This document shows, in pieces, positions 7,406-15,128 of a stretch of 64,000 nucleotides of DNA. This stretch comes from Chitinophagaceae bacterium PMP191F (GTDB lineage: Bacteria; Bacteroidota; Bacteroidia; Chitinophagales; Chitinophagaceae), in assembly GCA_001302245.1 (NCBI GenBank), contig LGYU01000003.1, positions 62,001 through 126,000 of the forward strand, in the 5' to 3' direction. The position numbers and the translations under genes were made by a program. The notes under the pieces are model-generated. The model was given only the letters and a program-made list of their open reading frames with translations, was not told the DNA's origin and searched no databases. Positions within the stretch are counted from its first letter, which is position 1, and the number at the start of each line of letters is the position of its first letter.

Positions 7406-9490
7406 TCACCTGGCGTCCGTAAAGGTTGCATTGCCTGAGCCGGCAAGAACTGCTGAAAGGATCAATGGCACCTTCATCAACACCACCATTCCGCCGGCAT
7501 TGTCGTTACCGGTCGCAAAACTGACTTCACCGTTTATCTCCTGCATCCGCTTTTTTATATTCTTTAAGCCATTGCCAAATGGGTTTGTCCCGTAAACACC
7601 TTTTCCATCGTCATGCACGGCAATGGTCAGCAAATGACCGGTTATATGAATAACGATCCATGCATTTTGAGCACCGGAATGTTTGTAAATGTTGTTGAGC
7701 GCCTCTTTTACGCAAAGGAAAATATTCTTGCGTTGCAATCCGCTGAGTTGTACGTCTCCATTCTTTTCGGGCAGATCATTTCTGAACACGATGGGGCTGT
7801 GTTCAAAAAAAGAGCTTCCGTATTCCCGGATATATTCAACCAGGTTCTGCAACGTATTGTTTTCCGCGTTGAGGGCCCATACAATTGTATTCATCCGCTG
7901 TGTAACATCTTTGGTAATACCAGAGATCTTTAATGCATACTGGTTTAACTGTGCTGTCTGCTCATGCTGCCGGGCAATCAGGTCGCTTACCATCCTGATT
8001 GTACTAAGACCGCCACCTACATCGTCGTGCAGATCGGAGATGATCCGTTTTCGTTCCTCTTCTTTAGCATTGTCTATTTCTGCACGGGTCCTGGTTTCAT
8101 TTTCAAGAAGGATATCCTTTATCCGTTGCTGTTGTTGCTGTCTCCTGATCTTCAGTACCATGTAACCGGTAACGATCACCAGCAAAAGAAGTCCCAACAC
8201 TGCGTAGATAATAGCCCGCTTTCTTGCAATATTATATTCCTGCTGGATGATGGTATTTTCCTTTTTTGCTACCTCGTACTTTGTCTGCAATTCAGCCAGT
8301 GCAGCAGCTGAATTTGCCTGGTAAAGGGAATCCTTAACAGAGATCAGGGTATCCAGCATGTCGCCATAGGCTTTGTAATCTCCCAGGTCCCGGTAGTCGT
8401 ACGCAAGATCCTGGTATTGAACTATGTCGATCGGTACATGATTTGCAATGCAGTAATCTCTTTCGAGAAGGTCATATTTCAATGCCTGTTTATAATCTTT
8501 CTGTAAACGGTAAATATTCCGCAAAGTACTGTAAGACATTGCGATCCTTACCGGGTCTCCGATCAACTGTTCCAACGCCACTTCCTGTTTATAATAATAT
8601 ATGGCAGAATCAGTTTTGCCCATTGTACTAAAAATATTCCCCCTGGCCGCAGCACAGGCAACCAGTATACGAAGCTGTCCCTGCTCACGGGCATAGATAT
8701 CTGCCAGGTTGATATAATACAATGCCGAGTCATTTTTCGATTTTGGCAACTGAAAGTAAGTCATTCCCAGGTTAGCCAGGATCCGGTCATACTTCCTGTA
8801 ATAGCTGCTGTCTTTAAACAGTGAAATTGCCTTCAAGTACCATGTTATGCATTTTCGTAAATAAACATCATTGGCGTTCGGATCGTCAAACCCGTTTAGC
8901 TGACCGGCTACAACGGTAAGTAGATTATAAGCATTGATCTGTCCGCCGGTATCATTGTATTTTTCGGCGCTTGCCAGCATCTGGTAAGCCAGCGCCATCG
9001 CTTCCCTGATCTGGCTTTTTGCTTTTAAACACAAAGCTTTCAGACACAGTATATCGTGATAAAGAGAAAAATCTTTACCCCGCCCGTCAATTGATTTTAT
9101 CAGCTTATCGCAGATCAGCAGTGCGGAATCTTCAAAAGAACGTTGTTGCAGCGAAAAAGCATAGATATATTCCGCCTCCCGGATCTTTGATTCATTTCCC
9201 AGTTGCATAGCCAGTTGTAATGATTGTGTTGCATATTTTTTCAGCGTATCTACAGGCATAACACTGCTTCTTCTGCAAAGCATCTGCAAGCAGGATAGCT
9301 TTTCTGTATTGTCCCTGGCTGTGATGATGCGTTCTTTCAGACTATCAGCCAGCAACGACAGGGTGCCTTTGATCATGCTTCCACGCGGGTCCTCGCCTTT
9401 GGCCCGGGACTGTGCTGAAGCATTGAAGGAAACCGCTGTAAAAAGCAATAACAAAACTGACAAAACGGTGATTCTGAGTATGGGTATCAT
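7406..9490 (-). CDS. TPR-sensor histidine kinase, NarL/HisKA_3 type (third)
   Basis: A 694-residue kinase with a signal peptide (ending FNASAQ), a TPR sensor (about 40-400), a membrane helix at about 423-447, and a cytoplasmic HisKA_3 region with box RKRIISDLHDDVGGGLS (His488). The ATPase domain has the N-box EALNNIYKHS, G1 HDDGKGV and a GNGLKNIKKR segment. It shares architecture, not close sequence, with the kinases at 1407 and 4414. Its ATG overlaps the stop of the upstream response regulator by one base (TAATG), so the two should be translationally coupled. The regulator-before-kinase order is opposite to that of the 1407-4011 pair. Confidence 0.92.
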   Translation of the reverse strand: MIPILRITVLSVLLLLFTAVSFNASAQSRAKGEDPRGSMIKGTLSLLADSLKERIITARDNTEKLSCLQMLCRRSSVMPVDTLKKYATQSLQLAMQLGNESKIREAEYIYAFSLQQRSFEDSALLICDKLIKSIDGRGKDFSLYHDILCLKALCLKAKSQIREAMALAYQMLASAEKYNDTGGQINAYNLLTVVAGQLNGFDDPNANDVYLRKCITWYLKAISLFKDSSYYRKYDRILANLGMTYFQLPKSKNDSALYYINLADIYAREQGQLRILVACAAARGNIFSTMGKTDSAIYYYKQEVALEQLIGDPVRIAMSYSTLRNIYRLQKDYKQALKYDLLERDYCIANHVPIDIVQYQDLAYDYRDLGDYKAYGDMLDTLISVKDSLYQANSAAALAELQTKYEVAKKENTIIQQEYNIARKRAIIYAVLGLLLLVIVTGYMVLKIRRQQQQQRIKDILLENETRTRAEIDNAKEEERKRIISDLHDDVGGGLSTIRMVSDLIARQHEQTAQLNQYALKISGITKDVTQRMNTIVWALNAENNTLQNLVEYIREYGSSFFEHSPIVFRNDLPEKNGDVQLSGLQRKNIFLCVKEALNNIYKHSGAQNAWIVIHITGHLLTIAVHDDGKGVYGTNPFGNGLKNIKKRMQEINGEVSFATGNDNAGGMVVLMKVPLILSAVLAGSGNATFTDAR

Positions 9491-10125
9491 TACGATCTCT
9501 TAAGGTATAAATTGACAGCTTCCACCCGTGTGTTAACCTGCAGCTTCTCATAAATGTGCTGGATATGCGTACGCACGGTTGCCGGGCTGATGTCCAGTTC
9601 ACTGGCTACTTCCTTGTTCATCATTCCCCTGGCCAGCAGGTCCAGCACCGACTTTTCCCGGTCAGTAAGGATCATCACAATTTCATTTTTCACCTCCTGC
9701 TGTTTAAAACTGCTTACAACCTTGCGGGCAATATTACTGCTCATCGGACTTCCTCCCCGCAGCATTTCTGCCAGTGCCTCCATGATCTTTGCAGGTCCTT
9801 CGCTTTTCAGGATATAGCCACTTGCTCCTGCTTTCAGGGAACTAAATATCTTGTCATTATCCTCATAAGCAGTGCACATCAGGAAAAGCATTTTCGGGAA
9901 AAGGTTTTTCAGCGCAGCCACACAGGCAATACCACTGCTGCCGGGCAGGTTGATATCCATCAACACTGCATCTGGTAATATTTCAGAAATAGCGGGCAAG
10001 GCCTCTTCAGCGCTGGCATAGCTACCGCCGGCGATCAACCCGTCCGTAATTTCCACCATCGTGGTCATCGCATGACGTAATTCTTCTTTGTCTTCAACAA
10101 TACAAATGATTTTTTTATCGGACAT
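9490..10125 (-). CDS. LuxR/NarL-family response regulator
   Basis: A 211-residue regulator. Receiver residues: E11/D12, phospho-acceptor D57 (AVLMDINLPG), T in MCTAYED, and Lys in GYILKSEG. The C-terminal LuxR helix-turn-helix is LTDREKSVLDLLARG...ATVRTHIQHIYEKLQV. It is the first gene of a two-gene operon with the kinase that follows (one-base overlap). It is divergent from the outer-membrane barrel gene at 10299, which is a plausible target (inference). Confidence 0.93.
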   Translation of the reverse strand: MSDKKIICIVEDKEELRHAMTTMVEITDGLIAGGSYASAEEALPAISEILPDAVLMDINLPGSSGIACVAALKNLFPKMLFLMCTAYEDNDKIFSSLKAGASGYILKSEGPAKIMEALAEMLRGGSPMSSNIARKVVSSFKQQEVKNEIVMILTDREKSVLDLLARGMMNKEVASELDISPATVRTHIQHIYEKLQVNTRVEAVNLYLKRS

Positions 10126-10214
10126 CCGGCAAATTTAAAGTTTCTGGTGATCCTTAAATGTCCGTAAAAAGTATGATATAAAATACCCTTTTAGCCTTTA
10201 ACAGGCTATAGTAC

Positions 10215-10233
10215 GAACAATTGCGTATTGTTC
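10215..10233. promoter_or_regulatory. Inverted repeat between divergent genes
   Basis: GAACAAT, 5 bp, ATTGTTC: perfect 7-bp arms in the 173-bp gap between the response regulator (minus) and the barrel protein (plus). Position and symmetry fit a binding site for the regulator encoded at 9490-10125, but this is inference. Confidence 0.4.
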
Positions 10234-10298
10234 AGTTTATGCAGGTGATCCACATTTACAGCATATTTAATAAAGCACTTTAATTAATCAAGACTATC

Positions 10299-10919
10299 AT
10301 GAAATTCATTAAAATTACCTGTCTGCTTTTTGTATTATCTATCGCCATATTGCCGGCAAGCGCACAATTTTCCGCTGGCGCGCGGGTTGGGGTCAACTTT
10401 GCAACAGAACCGGCTCCGGATCTTTACCATGTATTTCTGGCCAGACCTTATGTTGGGCTTTTCGGCCAGTACAATGTAACCACCCCCTTTGCAATACAGG
10501 TTGGGTTAAATTACTCCGGTGAAGGCGCCAACTACAAAGACCTGGGAACAGGCAATACCTACCAGATCAGACACGCGTTCCTGACCATTCCCCTGATGAT
10601 TCAATACAAATTTCCGTTCGGCGCTTATATCGAAGCTGGTCCGCAGTTTGGCATTTTGCTCTCTGCAAAAGAGAGAATGAACGATAAGCCATTTGTTGAC
10701 AGCAAACGTTATTATAAAGGAACTGATTTCGGTGCAGGAATAGGAGTGGGGTACGAATTTTTGCATAACAAACTGAAAGGATTCGGATTCAGTGCGCGGT
10801 ACATGCGTGGCATAACTGCTATCAATAAAATAGACGTGGTTGGCAGTGACATCAAAACGCGCGTATTGAGCGTAGGTCTTACATACCGGTTAATGGTCAG
10901 GGAGACCGCCCGGAAGTAA
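10299..10919 (+). CDS. PorT-like outer-membrane beta-barrel protein
   Basis: A 206-residue protein with a signal peptide (ends PASAQF). It then shows alternating beta strands typical of the OMP_b-brl_2/PorT group: GARVGVNFATE, PYVGLFGQYNV, FGAYIEAGPQFGILLSAKE, GAGIGVGYEF and a final strand ending in LTYRL. The size is usual for the family. The function is unspecified; related proteins are small outer-membrane barrels. It is followed 62 bp later by a lipoprotein gene on the same strand, likely the same transcript. Confidence 0.85.
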   Translation: MKFIKITCLLFVLSIAILPASAQFSAGARVGVNFATEPAPDLYHVFLARPYVGLFGQYNVTTPFAIQVGLNYSGEGANYKDLGTGNTYQIRHAFLTIPLMIQYKFPFGAYIEAGPQFGILLSAKERMNDKPFVDSKRYYKGTDFGAGIGVGYEFLHNKLKGFGFSARYMRGITAINKIDVVGSDIKTRVLSVGLTYRLMVRETARK

Positions 10920-10981
10920 AACAATAAAAGTGTTGAAAGCATACCAAAGTGGAAAAACAGGAATAGCGAAAAAAATACAAC

Positions 10982-11626
10982 ATGAAAAAGTTCCTCATAT
11001 CGTTCTCAATAGGCTTGTTCAGCTTGTCTTTGCTTATTGGTTGTAACAAAAACAACAGCACCGACAACAACACCCCCGGTGATTTTCCGGCAGGTGTTAA
11101 CGACAATATTTCCTCCGCACTGATGGATACCCTGAGAAAAGCAGGGATGATCATTCACCCCGGTACCCGTCCACCAAACGTAACCGGCTTTTATGCCATG
11201 AAGTTGGATAGTACCATCTATGCTGGTGGTATGAAGATCAACGATACGGAGAAATTCGGAGACCCTTTGGTATTCAGTTTTTACAATCAGGACACTGTCA
11301 ATAACACGATAAAAGTTGCCTTCAAAGACGCACTCGATATCAGTTTTTCAGGGTCTGCCATTTCAAAAACGTATGTATCTGGTTCTGGAAATGATTTTAC
11401 CATTTTTTCAAGTGCCGCATATCTTTCCGGTTACGGCGCTTCGGTTACCTTTATGCTGGTGATCAGCGGAACATTAACGAAGGGAGGAATCAGCAACTTA
11501 CAGTCACTGACCTACGTATTGAGCAAAACCGATGGCAACAATTCAGGTTTTATTAACCCGGTAGGATATATTTCCATAGATGTAGAAGCGTACCCGTTCT
11601 TCACACCTAAAGTAAGCTCCTATTAA
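10982..11626 (+). CDS. Lipoprotein of unknown function
   Basis: A 214-residue protein with a clear lipoprotein signal (lipobox LLIGC, then NKNNSTDNNT). The mature part begins with a helix-like stretch (ISSALMDTLRKAGMIIHPG) and continues with beta-rich sequence containing PPNVTGFYAMKLDSTIY and repeated Gly/Ser turns. I do not recognise a named domain. It is probably co-transcribed with the barrel protein upstream and ends at a strong terminator, which suggests a two-gene outer-membrane unit. Confidence 0.8.
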   Translation: MKKFLISFSIGLFSLSLLIGCNKNNSTDNNTPGDFPAGVNDNISSALMDTLRKAGMIIHPGTRPPNVTGFYAMKLDSTIYAGGMKINDTEKFGDPLVFSFYNQDTVNNTIKVAFKDALDISFSGSAISKTYVSGSGNDFTIFSSAAYLSGYGASVTFMLVISGTLTKGGISNLQSLTYVLSKTDGNNSGFINPVGYISIDVEAYPFFTPKVSSY

Positions 11627-11652
11627 TTAAACAGCACATCCGATAAATGTAT

Positions 11653-11682
11653 ACACCGGCAGCCCCGGTGTTTTACTTTTTA
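11653..11682 (+). terminator. Rho-independent terminator
   Basis: Stem ACACCGG/CCGGTGT with a 5-nt loop followed by TTTTACTTTTT, 27 bp after the lipoprotein stop. Confidence 0.8.
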
Positions 11683-11738
11683 TAGTCTTCTGTAATACTT
11701 TTCATCTGTAGTATTGAAGATAGTCTGAGCCTTTCAGT

Positions 11739-11766
11739 TTTACGGGATACTATGGTTTCCCGTAAA
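11739..11766. promoter_or_regulatory. Inverted repeat upstream of the DUF4236 gene
   Basis: TTTACGGGA, 10 bp, TCCCGTAAA: perfect 9-bp arms about 185 bp upstream of the ATG at 11952. No T-run follows, so an operator or RNA hairpin is more likely than a terminator. Apart from this and the terminator at 11653, I see nothing in the gap 11627-11951. Confidence 0.35.
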
Positions 11767-11951
11767 GTAGTTATGTATAAAAATCTCATTTTACAGGCCA
11801 TATAAATCATTGAGTATATTTAAACATCAGGTTGCCTGCATCAGCAATCAGGTATTGCTGTGGTATTTTGCATTGCTATTAGTAATGGTGTTTTTGATTA
11901 AAAAATATGTAAAGGCTACAACAATCTTGTATAACATATCAATCAGAATAT

Positions 11952-13076
11952 ATGACCTGGACTTTTCGCAGACGAATCAAAATAATACCGGGAGTTCATT
12001 TAAACTTTAGTAAAAGCGGTATAACAACTTCTATTGGGGTTAAAGGAGCAAGTATGACTTTTGGTAAGTCAGGTACTTATCTGAATACAAGTATGCCTCT
12101 TCTCGGTATCTATAGCCGTCAAAAATTATCAGGGGCAAGCTCAGATCCCAAACATGATATCCACAAACCTGAACCGCCAACAACACCTTCTGACAATATT
12201 TTTAGCGCAGATATCCATGAAATTACAAGCCAGAATATGCAAGGTGTAAAAGAAGCAATTATTTTGGCAAGCCAGCAAAGGAAAGATCTCCAGAACGACC
12301 TGTTGAAAATACAGGCAACACTGAGAATTTCAAAGGCAAAACTGATGTTTAGCTACATTCTTCTGTATGGTTTAATCAAAAGAAGTATACCTGAAGATAT
12401 CAGAACAGATATGGAGGCCCAAAAAGAAGCAATTGGGCAAACAAAAGAGCAAATAGAAAATTGCTATGTAAAGCTTGATGTTGATTTTGAACCGGAGATC
12501 GGGAAAAAATATGAGAAACTTGTAGAAGCATTTAAAAAATTAATAACCTGCAACAGTATCTGGGATGTTACAAGTTCTCATTATCAAAATAGGGTTGCAG
12601 CCCGCTCTTCAGCAAGTACAATCGTAAGGAAAACAGATGTGAGATTTGGGCTAAAGCCCATTCCGGATGTAAAGTCTGAATATGAAGCGCTTTATTTTCA
12701 AAATGCAAACGGTTCTGACCTGTACTTCTATCCTGGGTTTATTGTAATGTATTCAGATAAAACAGATTTTGCAATAATTGGATTTGATGAAATTATATTT
12801 AATCACACATACGTAAGATTTACAGAAACGGGTCGAGTACCCGAAGACTCAAAAATAATAGATAGGACATGGAAAAAAGTGAATAAAAATGGCACGCCTG
12901 ATAAAAGATTCAAAGACAACTATCAGATTCCTGTTGTCCAATATGGTGAAATCAGTTTACAGACAACTACAGGGCTTAATGAAGAATACGAATTCAGCAA
13001 CTATGAATTTACGGAAGAATTTGGCAAAGCTTTTATAGAGTATCAAAAGGTAATCAGGTCATTAAAAAAACTATGA
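11952..13076 (+). CDS. DUF4236 domain protein with long C-terminal region
   Basis: A 374-residue protein. Residues 1-50 match DUF4236: FRRRIKIIPGVHLNFSKSGI, then TSIGVKGASMTFGKSGTYLN. The rest has a helical, possibly coiled-coil part (about 95-180) and an alpha/beta C-terminal domain (LYFYPGFIVMYSDKTDFAIIGFDE). DUF4236 is usually found at the N-terminus of short bacterial proteins of unknown role; the long extension may carry the function. The codon use looks more AT-rich than in the neighbours (many AAA, ATA, TTT), which could mean later acquisition. No operon partner. Confidence 0.8.
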   Translation: MTWTFRRRIKIIPGVHLNFSKSGITTSIGVKGASMTFGKSGTYLNTSMPLLGIYSRQKLSGASSDPKHDIHKPEPPTTPSDNIFSADIHEITSQNMQGVKEAIILASQQRKDLQNDLLKIQATLRISKAKLMFSYILLYGLIKRSIPEDIRTDMEAQKEAIGQTKEQIENCYVKLDVDFEPEIGKKYEKLVEAFKKLITCNSIWDVTSSHYQNRVAARSSASTIVRKTDVRFGLKPIPDVKSEYEALYFQNANGSDLYFYPGFIVMYSDKTDFAIIGFDEIIFNHTYVRFTETGRVPEDSKIIDRTWKKVNKNGTPDKRFKDNYQIPVVQYGEISLQTTTGLNEEYEFSNYEFTEEFGKAFIEYQKVIRSLKKL

Positions 13077-13321
13077 CTAAAAGCTATTTTAAACTCCAAT
13101 TGTTCTATTCATGCAGTCTTTGTTCTTTCTTTCTCAGATCAATCAATGTAAACCGGTTATGAGCCTACTTCCGGATAAATCAATCTTTACTGATCAATAA
13201 CTGCCGTTGTACCTAAAAAAAGCACAACATTTCTTGTAGTTGATTTTTTTTAGCTGTCCGGTCCGGATTAGCATGCATATGTGCGATATACCTCTTCCTC
13301 TAGTTGCTTCCTGAAAATAAA

Positions 13322-13353
13322 TTTGCGCAACCGAACAGTTGCTCTTATATTTG
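13322..13353 (+). promoter_or_regulatory. Bacteroidota promoter of the ArsR gene
   Basis: A -33 element TTTG (13322-13325), exactly 20 bp, then TATATTTG (13346-13353), a full match to TAnnTTTG. The ATG is at 13386. The rest of the gap 13077-13321 shows no other feature I can support. Confidence 0.85.
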
Positions 13354-13368
13354 CAACCGAATAGTTGC
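13327..13368. promoter_or_regulatory. Two palindromic operators in the ArsR promoter
   Basis: GCAACCGAACAGTTGC (13327-13342) and GCAACCGAATAGTTGC (13353-13368) are the same site with one base changed, spaced 26 bp centre to centre. Each has arms GCAAC/GTTGC. The first fills the spacer between -33 and -7 elements, the second starts at the last base of the -7 element and covers the likely transcription start. This is the expected layout for autorepression by the winged-helix protein encoded just downstream. Confidence 0.8.
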
Positions 13369-13385
13369 TTAAAAGTACTACACCA

Positions 13386-13706
13386 ATGAGAAGAGATATT
13401 TTTCAGGCGATAGCAGACCCTACAAGAAGGGCCATCCTGGTGTTAATTGCCATACAGGCCATGACGCCCAATGCTATTGCCGAGCATTTTGATATGACAC
13501 GACAAGCAGTTTCAAAACATTTGAAAATACTGTCTGAATGCGACCTGCTGAAACAGGAATACCAGGGACGGGAAATTTATTACCAACTTGAAATTGACAA
13601 AATGAAAGAGGTAGACAAATGGCTGGAACAATTCCGGAAGATCTGGGAAAACCGTTTTCAGCAACTGGATAAACTTTTATTACATCTTAAAAAGCATAAT
13701 CAATGA
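13386..13706 (+). CDS. ArsR-family winged-helix repressor
   Basis: A 106-residue regulator ([20 protein letters not shown]) with helix-turn-helix [21 protein letters not shown] and wing GREIYYQLE, followed by the W(L/E)xxF stretch typical of the SdpR/YdfF-like subgroup that pairs with SRPBCC proteins. No metal-binding Cys pair is present, so metal sensing is unlikely. The start is the ATG at 13386; an upstream TTG lies inside the second operator and is rejected. It overlaps the next gene by 4 bp (ATGA). Autoregulation through the two operators is likely. Confidence 0.93.
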   Translation: MRRDIFQAIADPTRRAILVLIAIQAMTPNAIAEHFDMTRQAVSKHLKILSECDLLKQEYQGREIYYQLEIDKMKEVDKWLEQFRKIWENRFQQLDKLLLHLKKHNQ

Positions 13707-14212
13707 AACACAACCTGCAATTTGACTTCGTTGTAAATAAGCAAGACAATACATTGACAATAAGACGTGAATTTTTAGCCGACCGTCAACTGGTCTGGGA
13801 CTGTTATACTAAAAGCGAGTTGCTTAATCAATGGTTTGCGCCTGCTCCATTAACCACCAAAACAAAATCCATGGAATTCCGGGAAGGTGGTCACTGGCAT
13901 TATGCCATGGTAGAACCCAATGGCACCGAATACTGGGGCTGGACAGACTATCTCGAAATCAGACCTATTGATTATTACACTTGCTCTGATGCATTCAGCA
14001 ATGAAGCTGGCGAGATCAATAAAGATCTGCCCCGTGCTGACTGGCGTATTTCATTTATCGATAAGGGCGGGAACGCCCTGGTAGAAACCATAGTAACCTA
14101 TAAGTCGCTTTCAGACCTGGAGAAAGTTGTTCAAATGGGCATGGAACAAGGTATGAAAGCTACCCTGGAAAAACTTGACAACCTGTTATTGACTATAAGG
14201 GAGAATAAATAA
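13703..14212 (+). CDS. SRPBCC/AHSA1-family protein
   Basis: A 169-residue protein of the Aha1/START-like fold: [44 protein letters not shown] and the terminal helix [18 protein letters not shown]. Such proteins bind small hydrophobic ligands and are commonly encoded with an ArsR partner, as here (4-bp ATGA overlap, hence translational coupling). The ligand is unknown. It is controlled from the promoter at 13322. Confidence 0.92.
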   Translation: MKHNLQFDFVVNKQDNTLTIRREFLADRQLVWDCYTKSELLNQWFAPAPLTTKTKSMEFREGGHWHYAMVEPNGTEYWGWTDYLEIRPIDYYTCSDAFSNEAGEINKDLPRADWRISFIDKGGNALVETIVTYKSLSDLEKVVQMGMEQGMKATLEKLDNLLLTIRENK

Positions 14213-14240
14213 CGGATATAAACCATTCATTGATTGCCGG

Positions 14241-14510
14241 TCAATGTTGGTGAATAAAAGTGGCTGGTATCTCACCAGCCGGAACCATCGCTGCCGGGAA
14301 ATTATCCGACAGCATCAAACCATACTGTATAGCGACCTGTTCATCAGGTCGCTTTGAAGGAATAAACAACTCCGTCATTCCTGCCGGAGAACGCTCATCC
14401 CAGGTGATGTCTTTTAACACAATACTATCTGATTGTGCAAAGACCTTCGTCGTGACCAGGGATATAAACAGTATGAACGTGAAGAATAATTTTGCAGCGG
14501 AAGTATACAT
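14241..14510 (-). CDS. Short secreted protein, possibly a truncated alpha/beta-hydrolase N-terminus
   Basis: An 89-residue ORF from the ATG at 14510 with a signal peptide (ends TKVFAQ). The next part, ITWDERSPAGMTELFIPSK, resembles the lead-in of exported alpha/beta hydrolases (dienelactone-hydrolase-like), just before the first strand of the fold. The remaining 38 residues do not continue as a hydrolase: no nucleophile elbow or HG motif follows. It may be a truncated gene with a new tail, or a short protein in its own right. The tail end DNA overlaps no other gene. Confidence 0.45.
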   Translation of the reverse strand: MYTSAAKLFFTFILFISLVTTKVFAQSDSIVLKDITWDERSPAGMTELFIPSKRPDEQVAIQYGLMLSDNFPAAMVPAGEIPATFIHQH

Positions 14511-14641
14511 AATGGCAGCCTGACAGTTTACAATATTACTTCCTACTATAACGTTTGTTTCAGCCTGGTCCAAATAAGGATTCACCATTCAATTCCTGGC
14601 TTAAAAAATGCCATGACCATCCAATTGATATTTGCTATTGC

Positions 14642-15112
14642 TCAGGCCAGAAAGCGTTTGAATACACCAATTCCAAGGTTGATGATATATAGTATTTGTG
14701 CAGCAACAAAAAACCAAAAAACAATTATCATTGGTTCGCTAAATCTGCTAACCACATTGAACCAGCCGGATTGGCTATAATCAAAATATCGTCTCGGCAT
14801 ACCGGCCAATCCCCGGTACGGGTTTGCAAGCAGGTAAGGCAAAACGGGTATAAGAATACAACAAGCTATTGTAACAATAATATGTGCCCAGGTAAGTCTT
14901 TGGGAATATAAAATTTTATTAGAGAACAGGTAAATTATCCAGATCAAAAAAAGAAAAACTGCGCACCCGGTATAGTATAAAGATGACAATACAATATAGG
15001 TATCATGCAGATGGATATCCGGCACTGAATCGCCCGGCATAAGCTGGCCAGCTATTACCATAACAATAGCTGTCAGTAAAAGTAAGCGGAAAGGATGTGT
15101 TTTAAACTTCAC
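14642..15112 (-). CDS. Small membrane protein homologous to the C-terminal part of cytochrome oxidase subunit I, haem ligands absent
   Basis: A 156-residue protein with four predicted membrane helices (about 8-24, 42-63, 76-95, 127-148). Two stretches match haem-copper oxidase subunit I: HDTYIVLSSLYY (residues 36-47), the helix X entry normally HDTYYVVAHFHY, and GLAGMPRRYFDY (101-112). The spacing between them fits subunit I too. HD at 36-37, which in oxidases are near the Mg site, is kept, but both haem histidines (bovine His376 and His378) are replaced by Ser44 and Tyr46. So it cannot bind haem in the known way. The role is unknown. It lies 16 bp downstream of the aminotransferase gene on the same strand. 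Confidence 0.75.
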   Translation of the reverse strand: MKFKTHPFRLLLLTAIVMVIAGQLMPGDSVPDIHLHDTYIVLSSLYYTGCAVFLFLIWIIYLFSNKILYSQRLTWAHIIVTIACCILIPVLPYLLANPYRGLAGMPRRYFDYSQSGWFNVVSRFSEPMIIVFWFFVAAQILYIINLGIGVFKRFLA

Positions 15113-15128
15113 GCACCAATAGCTGTCT

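Noticed and set aside
10130-10137. TAAATTTG (minus), full match to the -7 consensus in front of the response regulator
   Set aside because: Only 4 bp from the ATG at 10125 and without -33 element; transcription would start at or after the start codon. Likely chance.
11746-11757. 12-bp word GATACTATGGTT shared with about 19838
   Set aside because: A 12-bp match is expected many times by chance in 64 kb; flanks are unrelated.
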